Origin: Comamonas piscis
GTDB lineage: Bacteria; Pseudomonadota; Gammaproteobacteria; Burkholderiales; Burkholderiaceae_C
Length of the DNA: 64,000 bases
Direction: 5' to 3'
Assembly (NCBI RefSeq): GCF_014109725.1
Contig: NZ_CP058554.1
Coordinates: forward strand, 1,550,001-1,614,000
The notes beneath the pieces were generated by a model. That model worked only from the letters and a program-made list of their open reading frames with translations, did no database searches and was not told where the DNA came from. A program made the position numbers and the translations under genes. Below are positions 10,001-17,808 of the stretch, in pieces. The first letter of the stretch is position 1. Each line of letters starts with the position of its first letter.

Positions 10001-10397
10001 GTTGGTGCTGGTGGTCGACGACTCCATCACCGTGCGCCGTGTGACCCAGCGTTTGCTGCAGCGCGAAGGCTACCGTGTGGCACTGGCGGCCGATGGCCTG
10101 CAGGCACTGGACCGTTTGCGCGAAGAGCGCCCGGTCATGGTGCTGTCGGACATCGAGATGCCGCGCATGGACGGCTTCGAGCTGGTGCGCGAGATCCGCG
10201 CCGATGCATCGATGAAGGACCTGCCGGTGGTGATGATCACCTCGCGCATTGCCGACAAGCACCGCGAGCACGCTGCCAGCCTGGGCGTAGACCACTACCT
10301 GGGCAAGCCCTATGCCGACGAAGTGTTGCTCTCGCTGGTTCGCCAGTGCGTGCTGGACAACGAGATCAAGGCGGCCGACGCAGCGCCGCTGCAGTGA
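4020..10397 (+). CDS. chpA: Hybrid chemotaxis kinase ChpA (PilL type), 2125 residues
   Basis: The very large CheA-like kinase of the Pil-Chp system. In order: an N-terminal Hpt-like module with H72 (HQVKG), a long degenerate helical region, an Hpt at H713 (HTLKGSSR), an Ala/Pro/Glu-rich linker of about 400 residues, an Hpt-like module at H1170 (HSLAGSS), an Hpt at H1371 (HTLKGSAR), the CheA dimerisation helices (about 1515-1640), a GHKL ATPase (HLLRNSVAHGIE, DDGAGL, GRGIGMDVV), a CheW-like domain, and a C-terminal receiver with D2044 (LSDIEMPRMDG). It lies 45 bases after pilJ. It autophosphorylates and passes phosphate to PilG and PilH. The low-complexity linker produces several long antisense ORFs that are artefacts. 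Confidence 0.94.
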   Translation: MSIAIENKAENAQPTEERDLGPLAWINDEVRRSLESTVKALLRYSRDVETAKVSDLEAIDTTGIRVAKQYLHQVKGALQMVGIDQGAELVGLMEEAAQRFAAKPHLCTEKSVALMERTSFALLEYLSHVLKGRSVSFVALFPQYKEMQAFIGVERVHPADLWHGDQAQQEPLTPAVAVLLLDRSARERLDSDMLQIIKSADSRAAQDLTAVCLGLAQGQSQKPLKLFWKVAAGFFDALAHKLVDPDLYVKRSASRVIMQFAAHAKGGSDVDKTLQHELNFFCAVAQGPDEAKATVLQAVRASLQTEALQGVNYGQERFGQYDPAVLAQARKRLESAAELWSSLADGDRYKIKPVADQFHLIRESLHKLHIGADELGAALGRVTERLVNTGTPPSTPMAMEVATAVLYLQANLESLDVKPALMRERADRLAQRLDHVLADQPPEPLETWVEELYRRVSDHQTMGSVVDELHSTLAEAEKHLDQYFRNPEDVSMLGSVTGSLSQMRGVLSVLGLDQAVAATQHLRTVVDQLAAGQVADEDKPVVFEKLGNSLGALGFLLDMLGYQRTLARKLFVFDATSGELRIVMGTQKAGDLPAAPVAPAPVAAPAAPEEPEDDSVYFAPTIPAPLFDASPAPAPKAPAVLAPDLEFFAPAPVQAAAVQAQPPVSEESLDGELLEIFLEEAQSVVQTGGQALQSLRRVPDDAEALTTLRRAFHTLKGSSRMVGLVQYGDAAWSMEQVLNSWVAEHKPANAPLLALSSEALNGFGRWAEDIGAQRQSTWNPDIFRISADAMRLDGLHLPLVVPAEAGPLTELAAWPDDTQAMALEADAPAAVDTAEPLAELELPPEEAAPAAAADAELAPALVWPLDGIDLELDPAAALEPATALSTPSGLVPLSMAPESAEEVDFSEFAQAMASAEAKTAEVQTPEPLQPHDSALDFVPMDADLEFVAEDTAAKLEPAPTRLPLELPSLDLTPAPAAPPQPANSAFDAIEFADTMLPELEALPEAPVAEPQPLLVVPDDLVFNEFSVPDLEPVASTPAQALEAVEPLEALQAEAPAESLVEAAAPVELPEPETVVAPAAAEELEAPAELPAAQETPAQPEAQAETTAPADADANGEDPAEAVNVLGVSTALFNVYLTEAENWSHNLEKVLYSWAQSPNRNFPEDAIAYAHSLAGSSSTVGFGSLSELARALEHALSHIHNFSNPEVAWLNTCQAAGSEIRKLLHQLAAGFVKPASEIVVQDLVDIANQEINSQLHPPYGLVDFDAELSGLDKLHDLQEVQERPVAAPIEPLRSFAPAPVVAAALSSAALPDVLELRNDDAIEVVDVIDPDLFLIFEEEAQELLPKLGAALREWSADPMYLPPRGEVLRHLHTLKGSARLAGAMRLGEMSHRMESEVEDIGTENLTGQDIEILLARYDGLQHEFVGLQERGNQVLAEGALPQQLPAATEMGEVVAEVAASTPAALESAGAEQAAQAADAANAAAGVQHKPLMLRMAPVRAAAGQSVRVRSQLLDRLVNEAGEVLIARSRLDMRLTNIRASIKDMSSNLERLRNLLRDVEMQAESQMQSRMALAKDSESGFDPLEFDRFTRVQELTRMMAESVNDVGTVQRNLQRTAEGAEDDLIAQGRQARELQRDLLRTRMVEFDSISERLYAIVRQISKELGKQVKLDITGASIEIDRGVLDRVTPAFEHLLRNSVAHGIELPEVRKAQGKAPVGIIAIDVRQEGNDIAVSIHDDGAGLQLDAIRRKAMQSGLISADETLDVNQAAQLIFAPGFSTATEVSELSGRGIGMDVVRTEIQSLGGHIVTTSEAGKGTRFQMVMPLTTAVTQVVMMRAGDIKFGVPANLVEYVRRVPKALIEQAHGTGTYTDNEQALPYYFAGALLQGNLRSTEEPEKTSAVVILRSATKRLAVHIDEVLGNQEVVVKNLGPQLARLPGLAGMSVLASGAIVLIYNPVALYTVYGQQIADRIAQAAVHPEVAKAPVRELAEQAVQTPLVLVVDDSITVRRVTQRLLQREGYRVALAADGLQALDRLREERPVMVLSDIEMPRMDGFELVREIRADASMKDLPVVMITSRIADKHREHAASLGVDHYLGKPYADEVLLSLVRQCVLDNEIKAADAAPLQ

Positions 10398-10420
10398 CCG
10401 GCATGACTGCCATATGACAA

Positions 10421-10446
10421 GGGCCGCAGCGATGCGGCCCTTTTTT
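10421..10446 (+). terminator. Intrinsic terminator of the pil-chp operon
   Basis: An 8-bp perfect stem (GGGCCGCA / TGCGGCCC, loop GCGA) is followed directly by six T residues, 23 bases after the chpA stop. It separates chpA from yqgE. Confidence 0.9.
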
Positions 10447-10511
10447 ATGCCTGCCCTCTGCATCCCAGCCGGGCCGCCAAAAGGCCGGCAGCCTGCCCGT
10501 ACAATGGCCCC

Positions 10512-11120
10512 ATGAGCGCTGAGACTGACACTTCCGGGACCCTGAACCTGACCCACCACTTTCTGATTGCGATGCCTGGCATGCAAGACGAGATGTTTGG
10601 CCGCAGCGTGGTCTATGTCTGTGAGCACAGCGACAAAGGCGCGCTGGGCATCATCATCAACAAGCCCTCGGACATCACGATGGGCAAGCTGTTTGACAAG
10701 GTCGATCTGCCGCTGCGCCGCGAGGACCTGGAGCTGGAACCGGTGTTCCAGGGCGGCCCGGTCCACACCGAGCGCGGCTTTGTGTTGCATGACCGGATCG
10801 TGATTGAGTCGGGCGCCGCCGACGAATCCGCTTATTCCGCGACCTTGACCATTCCCGGCGGGCTGGAGATGACCACCTCGCGCGATGTGCTGGAGGCCCT
10901 GTCCACCGGCGCCGGCCCGCACCGGGTGTTGGTGTCCTTGGGCTATTCGACCTGGGGTGAAGGCCAGCTGGAGTCGGAGATCACCGAAAACGCCTGGCTG
11001 ACCGTGCATGCCGATGCCGCCGTGATTTTTGACACGCCGGTGGCCGAGCGCTATGACACGGCCTTGGCGCTGTTGGGCGTGCAGCCCTGGGCGCTGTCTG
11101 CTGCAGCAGGACGTGCATGA
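10512..11120 (+). CDS. YqgE/AlgH family protein (UPF0301)
   Basis: A 202-residue cytoplasmic protein of the UPF0301 family, recognised by LTHHFLIAMPGM at the start, the VYVCEHSDKGALGIIINKP block, FQGGPV and LGYSTWGEGQLE. The molecular function of the family is not settled. AlgH was linked to alginate regulation in Pseudomonas, and the gene is widely conserved next to ruvX, as here. The ATG at 10512 follows the chpA terminator, so it probably begins a new transcription unit. The last four bases overlap the ruvX start. Confidence 0.9.
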   Translation: MSAETDTSGTLNLTHHFLIAMPGMQDEMFGRSVVYVCEHSDKGALGIIINKPSDITMGKLFDKVDLPLRREDLELEPVFQGGPVHTERGFVLHDRIVIESGAADESAYSATLTIPGGLEMTTSRDVLEALSTGAGPHRVLVSLGYSTWGEGQLESEITENAWLTVHADAAVIFDTPVAERYDTALALLGVQPWALSAAAGRA

Positions 11121-11566
11121 CGGATGCGGCCACCAAGCCCCTGCTGGATCAGGCGCGCAGCATGCAGAGTTTTATCGCCTTTGACTTTGGCATGAAGCGC
11201 ACCGGTGCCGCCTTTGGCACCCGCATGCTGGGCACGGCACGGCCGCTGCCCACGATCCATGCCGAGGGCAAAGCCCGTTTCACGCCGATGGAGAGCCTGG
11301 TCAGCCAGTGGCAGCCTGATGCGCTGGTGGTCGGCATTCCCTACCACCCCGATGGCGCCGCCCACGAGAACACCACCTTGGCACTGCGTTTTGCGCGCCA
11401 GCTGCGTGGCCGCTTTGGCCTGCTGGTGTTTGAGGTGGATGAGCGCTACAGCACCACCGAAGCGCTGGCCAACGGCGCGCGTGATGCGGATGCCGCCTCT
11501 GCCTGCATCATTCTTGAACAGTTCATGCGCAGTCTGGATGTCCCGGACCTGGATGCCGCCACCTGA
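11117..11566 (+). CDS. ruvX: RuvX/YqgF-type Holliday junction resolvase-like protein
   Basis: A 149-residue RNase H-fold protein. The first catalytic aspartate is in IAFDFGMKRTGAAFG, the second acidic position in ALVVGIPY, then EVDERYSTTEA and DADAASACIILEQF carry the remaining conserved acids. The family is implicated in pre-16S rRNA 5' maturation and/or Holliday junction processing. Its ATG overlaps the yqgE stop by four bases (ATGA type), so the two are coupled. This pairing is widespread and supports the call. Confidence 0.88.
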   Translation: MTDAATKPLLDQARSMQSFIAFDFGMKRTGAAFGTRMLGTARPLPTIHAEGKARFTPMESLVSQWQPDALVVGIPYHPDGAAHENTTLALRFARQLRGRFGLLVFEVDERYSTTEALANGARDADAASACIILEQFMRSLDVPDLDAAT

Positions 11567-11587
11567 TGGCGGCTTTTTAACGTCACC

Positions 11588-12343
11588 ATGCAAGCATTGA
11601 TTCGCTCCCTGGTCGGCCTGTGGCGCCTTGTGCGCATGGGCCTGCATATCGTTGTCGGTGTCGTAAAGATCTGGCTCACGTTTGGGCGCTTAGGCCATGA
11701 TGAGCGCAACCGGGCGGTGGAGCGCTGGGCTGGCCAGCTGCTCAAGCTGAGCGGCATTGAGCTGCGGGTGCTGGGTGCCGTGCCCGCGCATGGCCCCTTG
11801 CTGATTGTGGCCAACCACCTGTCCTGGCTCGATATCCCGGCCATCCATGCGGCCAAGCATTGCCGCTTTGTCTCCAAGTCCGATGTCAAGGCCTGGCCGG
11901 TGATTGGCAGCTTGGCCAGCGCGGCGGGCACCTTGTTCATCGAGCGCAATTCGCGCCGCGATGCGATGCGCACCGTCAGCCGCATGGAAGAGGCGATGCG
12001 CAAAGGCGATATCGTCGCCGTCTTCCCCGAAGGCACCACTGGAGACGGCCACCAGCTGCTGCCCTTCCATGCCAACCTGCTGCAATCGGCGATTGCGGCT
12101 GAGTCGCCGGTACAGCCCCTGGGCCTGTGTTTTTACGACAAGCAAAGCGGCCAGATGAGCAGCGCCCCTAGTTATGTGGGCGATGAGAGCCTGATCGGCT
12201 CCATGTGGCGCACGGTGACGGCCCCACCCTTGGTGGCCCAACTGAACTATGGTGAGCCGCAGCCCCCCGAGGGCCGCAACCGGCGCGATTGGTCGGCCGA
12301 TCTGCAAGCAGCGGTGAATGTGTTGCGCCAGGTGCAGCGCTAA
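11588..12343 (+). CDS. 1-acyl-sn-glycerol-3-phosphate acyltransferase (PlsC family)
   Basis: A 251-residue membrane-associated acyltransferase of phospholipid synthesis, converting lysophosphatidic acid to phosphatidic acid. The H-x4-D catalytic motif is in NHLSWLDIP. The substrate-binding FPEGTTGDG block and a hydrophobic N-terminal segment (about residues 17-35) are present. It starts 21 bases after ruvX and probably shares its transcript. The end is convergent with the ABC ATPase gene, only three bases away, with no obvious terminator between them. Paralogues acting in ornithine lipid synthesis cannot be excluded. Confidence 0.85.
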   Translation: MQALIRSLVGLWRLVRMGLHIVVGVVKIWLTFGRLGHDERNRAVERWAGQLLKLSGIELRVLGAVPAHGPLLIVANHLSWLDIPAIHAAKHCRFVSKSDVKAWPVIGSLASAAGTLFIERNSRRDAMRTVSRMEEAMRKGDIVAVFPEGTTGDGHQLLPFHANLLQSAIAAESPVQPLGLCFYDKQSGQMSSAPSYVGDESLIGSMWRTVTAPPLVAQLNYGEPQPPEGRNRRDWSADLQAAVNVLRQVQR

Positions 12344-12346
12344 GCT

Positions 12347-13390
<1,044 letters not shown>

Positions 13391-13428
13391 GGCGGCATTG
13401 TAGAGGGCCGCCCAATGGCAAGGGGATA

Positions 13429-13520
13429 AGGATGCTTTGCATAACCCTCGCCCAATGGAATGGACGCGGATCGCCCGAGACCGCGTTCCGGCCATGGCAG
13501 GGATTTATGCAGAGGATCCT
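13429..13520. repeat. Interspersed inverted-end repeat, copy A (short form)
   Basis: A sequence of about 92 bp starts AGGATGCTTTGCATAACCCT, contains GCGGATCGCCCGAG, and ends GGGATTTATGCAGAGGATCC. The two ends are imperfect inverted repeats. The same ends and core recur at 22119-22285, 25300-25470 and 53416-53521. It lies between divergent transporter genes and overlaps the likely permease start, so it may carry promoter or start signals. Confidence 0.7.
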
Positions 13521-15207
13521 TTGCAGGGGCGCAGGTAGAATCGCCAGCTTTTGGCCCGTCAGTGATTCGCATTTGCAAAACCTTGCCCGCTTCCGTCGTC
13601 AGTTGCTGCTAGTGGCCATTGCCTTGGTGCTGGTGTTGCCGGTGCTCACCGTTTTCAGCGCCTGGCTGCCCGGGGCGGGCAACGATGCCGATGCCTTTGC
13701 GGTGGTGCGCGAGATGTTTGCCACCGTGCTGCCGGGCTACATCCACACGACGCTGGCCTTGGGCCTGATGGTGGCGCTGGGCTCGGCGGTGCTGGGCACC
13801 TTGTGTGCAGCGGCGGTGACCTTGTTCGATTTTCGGGGCCGCAAAACCTTGGAATGGCTGCTGCTGTTGCCCCTAGCGATGCCAGCCTATGTGACGGCCT
13901 ATGCCTATACCGATTTTCTGCAGTTCAGCGGGCCGCTGCAGGTGTGGATGCGCGCCAGCTTTGGGCTCGAAGGGCGCCTGCTGCCGGAGGTGCGCTCGCT
14001 GGGCGGCGCGGTGCTGGTATTTGTAGTCTCGCTCTACCCTTATGTTTATCTGCTGGCCCGCACGGCTTTGAGCGAACGCGCCGCGCACCTGATGGAGGCC
14101 GCGCGCCTGCTGGGCGCCTCGATGCCGCGCCGCATCCGCATGGTGGCCTTGCCGATGGCCCGGCCAGCGGTGGTGGCTGGTGTGGCGCTGGTGATGATGG
14201 AGACCCTGGCCGATTTTGGCGTGGTGAGCTACTTTGGCATCCAGACCTTTACCACCGGCATCTACAAGGCCTGGCTGGCGATGGAAAACCGCAGTGCGGC
14301 TGCCCAGCTGGCCACCATGCTGCTGGTCCTGGTGCTGGTGGTGCTGCAGCTGGAGCTGCGTGCGCAGCGGCGCATGCGCTTTGTGACCAGCGGGGTAGGG
14401 CGCGCCTCATCGGCCGAGGCACAGCCCCACCGGCTGCAAGGCCTGCGCTGCCTGGCCGCCTGGCTGGTCTGCGGTCTGCCGGTGTTGCTGGGCTTTGTGC
14501 TGCCGGTCATGTTCATGCTGCGGCCCCTGGCGGCCGATTGGTCGGTGATCCCGCTCGACCGCTTTGTGCAATGGGCTGGCAACAGCATCCGCTTTGGCGC
14601 CATCACCGCCGTGCTGGCCGTGGCCATTGCGATGCTGGCCGCCTATGCGGCACGCCGTAGCCAGGATTGGGTCACGCGCGCTACCGTGGGGCTCATCAGC
14701 CTGGGTTATGCGGTGCCCGGCGCGGTGATTGTGGTGGGCTTGTTGCTGCCCGTAGGTTGGGTGCAGCAGGCGTTTCCGCAATGGGGCTTCCCAGCGCTGA
14801 TCACCGCCACTTCGACGGGCATCATCTGGGCCTATCTGGTGCGCTTTACCGCTATCGCGCTGCAGTCCTTGCAAAGCGGCTACACCCGCATTCCCAAGAG
14901 CCTGGATGAATCGGCGCGCATGCTGGGCGTGGGTAGCGCCGGCTTGATCGCCCGCGTGCATGGGCCGCTGCTGCGCCGCTCGGCCATGACAGCGGCGCTG
15001 CTGGTGTTTGTCGATGTGATGAAGGAGCTGCCCGCCACCATGGTGCTGCGGCCTTTCAACAGCGACACCCTGGCCGTCGTGGCCTACCAGCTGGCGCGGG
15101 ATGAGCGCCTGGGTGAGGCAGCCCTGCCATCGCTGGCGCTGGTGCTGGTGGGCCTGGTGCCGGTCATTTTGCTGATCCGCACCATGCGGGCGCCTGCCAG
15201 CCGCTGA
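13507..15207 (+). CDS. Fbp-type (ferric iron) ABC transporter permease
   Basis: A large inner-membrane permease with two homologous halves and about 12 membrane helices. Each half carries the EAA loop contacting the ATPase (LMEAARLLGASMPRRI and LDESARMLGVGSAGLI), typical of FbpB-type fused permeases. The start is uncertain. ATG at 13432 lies within the interspersed repeat and gives a foreign leader. ATG at 13507 has a CAGGGA ribosome site but is still inside the repeat. TTG at 13573 is possible. The gene is divergent from the cognate ATPase. A solute-binding protein must be encoded elsewhere. Confidence 0.83.
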   Translation: MQRILCRGAGRIASFWPVSDSHLQNLARFRRQLLLVAIALVLVLPVLTVFSAWLPGAGNDADAFAVVREMFATVLPGYIHTTLALGLMVALGSAVLGTLCAAAVTLFDFRGRKTLEWLLLLPLAMPAYVTAYAYTDFLQFSGPLQVWMRASFGLEGRLLPEVRSLGGAVLVFVVSLYPYVYLLARTALSERAAHLMEAARLLGASMPRRIRMVALPMARPAVVAGVALVMMETLADFGVVSYFGIQTFTTGIYKAWLAMENRSAAAQLATMLLVLVLVVLQLELRAQRRMRFVTSGVGRASSAEAQPHRLQGLRCLAAWLVCGLPVLLGFVLPVMFMLRPLAADWSVIPLDRFVQWAGNSIRFGAITAVLAVAIAMLAAYAARRSQDWVTRATVGLISLGYAVPGAVIVVGLLLPVGWVQQAFPQWGFPALITATSTGIIWAYLVRFTAIALQSLQSGYTRIPKSLDESARMLGVGSAGLIARVHGPLLRRSAMTAALLVFVDVMKELPATMVLRPFNSDTLAVVAYQLARDERLGEAALPSLALVLVGLVPVILLIRTMRAPASR

Positions 15208-15344
15208 CGTCGCTGGGTCTGTCTGCCAGTTGCGATCTGCGCTGCCCGTTTCTCTGCGAATGGCGCCCGTTCAACAGGCCGCCATCTGGGGTGATTGCAT
15301 TTGCTGTCATTTTTTCGAGCAATTCATAGCGTATCCATATCGCG

Positions 15345-15360
15345 TTTGATCTAGATCAAA
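15345..15360. promoter_or_regulatory. FNR/ANR-type operator palindrome
   Basis: TTTGATCTAGATCAAA is a perfect 16-bp palindrome and matches the FNR/CRP-family box TTGAT-N4-ATCAA exactly. It lies 75 bases before the ABC-ATPase/phosphatase fusion gene, where an activator of anaerobic or low-oxygen transcription could act. Whether it controls that gene is inferred. Confidence 0.6.
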
Positions 15361-15434
15361 CCAGTGCTACGGGTTTCCACCTAAACTGGATTTTCGAAAC
15401 ATCCATGTGCGATGGGGGCTTCATTGTCTGAGCG

Positions 15435-16925
15435 ATGGTGGTGCTGACGTCGCTGCGGTCGGACGGCTGCTGCGCCTCACCTGTGCCAGCCCTCGTTTTG
15501 ACCAACTCCCACTCCATGCCGCACAGCGGCCTCCATTGCGTGCAACCAACAACACCCGTTCTGGAAACAGACAACTGGGGCGTGGCCTATGGCGACAAGG
15601 TCATTCTCAACGGCTTGCAGCTGCAAATTGCGCCCAATGCCATCACGGCCTTGATGGGGCCGGTGAGCGGGGGCAAGTCCACCTTGCTGCGCAGCCTGGC
15701 CGGTCTCAATGATGAGAACCCGCGCTTTGCGCAATGGGGGCAGCTGCGCTATGCCGGGCAGCCATTGGCTGGCGCGCACCGCCCGCGCCTGGTGCGCCAG
15801 CATGTGCGGCTGATGCAGTCGAGCGTGCAGGACTCGCTGAGTGAGCTGCTGCAGCCTGACCAGCCGCTCTCCGGCCTGGACCGCCGGGCCTGGTGCGAGG
15901 CCTATCTGGACCGCATGGGCTTTGGCGACCTCCAACCCCTGCTGACCCAGACCACGATCGAGCTGGCCCCCATGCAGCAGCGGGCCATTGCGATCCTGCG
16001 CGAAGCGGCCGCCGCGCCTGCGCTGTTGCTCTGTGATGAACCCAGCGCCGACCTGCAGGACTACGACAGCTACCTGCTGCTGGAACTGCTCAAGCGCATT
16101 GCCCAGGAGCGCGCGGTGCTGCTGGTGACCCACAACCAGCGCCATGCGCTGCGGGTGGCCGACCATGTGCTGCTGCTGGCCGGTGGCACGGTGCAGGAAT
16201 CGAGCCGCGCCGACCGGTTTTTCTCCGCCCCTTATTCACCGGCAGGCCAGCAGTTTGTGCGCAGCGGCAGCTGCGCGGTGGTGGCGGCGCAGCCATCTGT
16301 GCAGGAGGCGAGGCAGGCGGAGCCGCCCCCTGTGGCCGCGATTGCTCCGGCCCCCACGGCCGCGCAGGCAGCCCGCCAAAGCCAGCGCGCCGTGTTGCCC
16401 GATCTGGCTCTGGCCAACCCGGTGCTGGCGGCCGAGCACTATGTGCCCGGCGCGCGCGGGCCGCGCGGCTTTGCCTGGCTGGTGCCTGGCAAGCTGGCGG
16501 GCACGCCGTTGCCGGGCGTGGTCAACGACACCGATATCGACATGCAGGCCTTGAAGCGCTGTGGCGTGACTGTGTTGGTGTCGCTGACCGAGAAGGACAT
16601 CGACCAGGTGGCACTGGCCCGCAATGGCCTGCGCAATGTACACCTGCCGGTGCATGACCGCGAGCCGCCTTCGGTGTCGCAGCTGCAGATGCTGATGCTC
16701 AAGATGAAGCGCCTGCTGCTGGACGGCGAGGTGCTGGCCGTGCATTGCTTGGCGGGCCTGGGCCGCACCGGCACGGTGCTGGCGGCCTGGCTGGTGTTTG
16801 AAGGCATCACCGCGGAAGAAGCACTGCGCCGTGTGCGCGACATCGAACCGCAGTATGTGCAGTCTGAGCCGCAGGAGTCTGCGCTTTGGGCCTATGAAGC
16901 CATGCTGCTGGAAAAAATGGGCTGA
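15435..16925 (+). CDS. ABC-type ATPase fused to a dual-specificity (tyrosine) phosphatase
   Basis: A 496-residue soluble fusion. The N-terminal half (about 45-270) is an ABC ATPase with Walker A GPVSGGKSTLL, Walker B LLLCDEPSADL and H-loop VTHNQRH. The usual LSGGQ signature is replaced by ELAPMQQRAIAI. After an Ala/Pro/Gln-rich linker, the C-terminal half (about 345-496) is a Cys-based phosphatase with HC-x5-R at HCLAGLGRTG (C438) and a likely general acid in PVHDREPP. No membrane segment and no permease partner are adjacent. The start could also be ATG at 15516. A perfect FNR-type box lies upstream. The fusion may couple ATP binding to protein dephosphorylation, but no function is assigned. 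Confidence 0.8.
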   Translation: MVVLTSLRSDGCCASPVPALVLTNSHSMPHSGLHCVQPTTPVLETDNWGVAYGDKVILNGLQLQIAPNAITALMGPVSGGKSTLLRSLAGLNDENPRFAQWGQLRYAGQPLAGAHRPRLVRQHVRLMQSSVQDSLSELLQPDQPLSGLDRRAWCEAYLDRMGFGDLQPLLTQTTIELAPMQQRAIAILREAAAAPALLLCDEPSADLQDYDSYLLLELLKRIAQERAVLLVTHNQRHALRVADHVLLLAGGTVQESSRADRFFSAPYSPAGQQFVRSGSCAVVAAQPSVQEARQAEPPPVAAIAPAPTAAQAARQSQRAVLPDLALANPVLAAEHYVPGARGPRGFAWLVPGKLAGTPLPGVVNDTDIDMQALKRCGVTVLVSLTEKDIDQVALARNGLRNVHLPVHDREPPSVSQLQMLMLKMKRLLLDGEVLAVHCLAGLGRTGTVLAAWLVFEGITAEEALRRVRDIEPQYVQSEPQESALWAYEAMLLEKMG

Positions 16926-16978
16926 TCGCCTTGCGGCGAGCTGGCCCTGTAACCAACCCCATTTGAAGGAACTCACAC

Positions 16979-17383
16979 ATGTCCATGGATACCGTTTTGC
17001 AGAAAGTCGCCACGTTTGTGCCTGAATGCCTGGCTGCCGGCTATGTCGATGTGGCCACCGGCATGCTGCTGGCCATTCGCACGGTGGATTCGCACCCGCG
17101 CGAGGTGATCGACCTGGTGGCCGCTGCAACGGCAGACCTGTTCAACGGTCCCAATGTGTCGATGATCGAGCGCATGTTCAAGAAGTCGCGCGGCCTGCAG
17201 GACGATGGCCACCACTATTTCCAGGAAATCATCGTCAACAGCGACAACCTGATCCACATCTTCATGCGCGGCAAGACCAACCCCGAGTACGTGGCCGTGC
17301 TGGTCTGCCGGCGCACCGCCAACCTGGGCATGGCGCTGACCAAGGCGCGCATCATCATGCCGGAGCTGGAAGCCTCGCTGTAA
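16979..17383 (+). CDS. Conserved hypothetical protein, 134 residues
   Basis: The product is a small soluble alpha/beta protein with no signal peptide or membrane segment; I do not recognise the family. Alternating helices and strands, the GMLLAIRT strand and the EIIVNSDNLIHIFMR hairpin recall the overall pattern of roadblock/profilin-like folds, but this is only an impression. ATG at 16979 has a clear GAAGGA ribosome site. It lies 53 bases after the phosphatase fusion and 12 bases before the ArsC-like gene, so the three may be co-transcribed. Confidence 0.75.
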   Translation: MSMDTVLQKVATFVPECLAAGYVDVATGMLLAIRTVDSHPREVIDLVAAATADLFNGPNVSMIERMFKKSRGLQDDGHHYFQEIIVNSDNLIHIFMRGKTNPEYVAVLVCRRTANLGMALTKARIIMPELEASL

Positions 17384-17395
17384 TAAGATGGCGGG

Positions 17396-17755
17396 ATGGC
17401 CGACAACGACACCATCACCATCTACCACAACCCGCGCTGCAGCAACTCGCGAGGCGCGCTGGCACTTTTGGAGGCGCAAGGCATTCAGCCCCAGGTCATT
17501 GACTACCTGCACGCACAGCTGAGCACCGCGCATTTGACGGCACTGATCACTCAACTGGGTGTGCCAGTGCGTGAGGTGATGCGCAGCAAGGAAGCCATTT
17601 ACCAGGACTTGGATCTGGGCCGCGACAGCTTGAGCGATGACGAGCTGATCGCAGAGATCGCTGCGCACCCCGAGCTGCTGAACCGGCCGATTGTGGTGAG
17701 CCCCAAAGGCGCCCGCTTGTGCCGCCCGCCCGAGCGGGTGCTTGACCTCCTCTGA
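17396..17755 (+). CDS. arsC: Arsenate reductase, ArsC/YffB family
   Basis: A 119-residue thioredoxin-fold protein of the glutaredoxin-dependent ArsC family. The catalytic cysteine is in YHNPRCSNSRGAL. Conserved blocks include the LGVPVREVMRSKEAIY stretch carrying one substrate arginine, and LNRPIVVSPKGARLCRPPERV with the cis-proline and further arginines. The family reduces arsenate to arsenite using glutathione and glutaredoxin, but members without an ars operon can have other thiol roles. No arsR, arsB or acr3 gene is adjacent, so a dedicated resistance role is not certain. Confidence 0.85.
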   Translation: MADNDTITIYHNPRCSNSRGALALLEAQGIQPQVIDYLHAQLSTAHLTALITQLGVPVREVMRSKEAIYQDLDLGRDSLSDDELIAEIAAHPELLNRPIVVSPKGARLCRPPERVLDLL

Positions 17756-17808
17756 TGCGTCGGCGCACTGACGTTCTGGCGGTTCCGAGTCTGGCAGAGG
17801 CCTAGACC

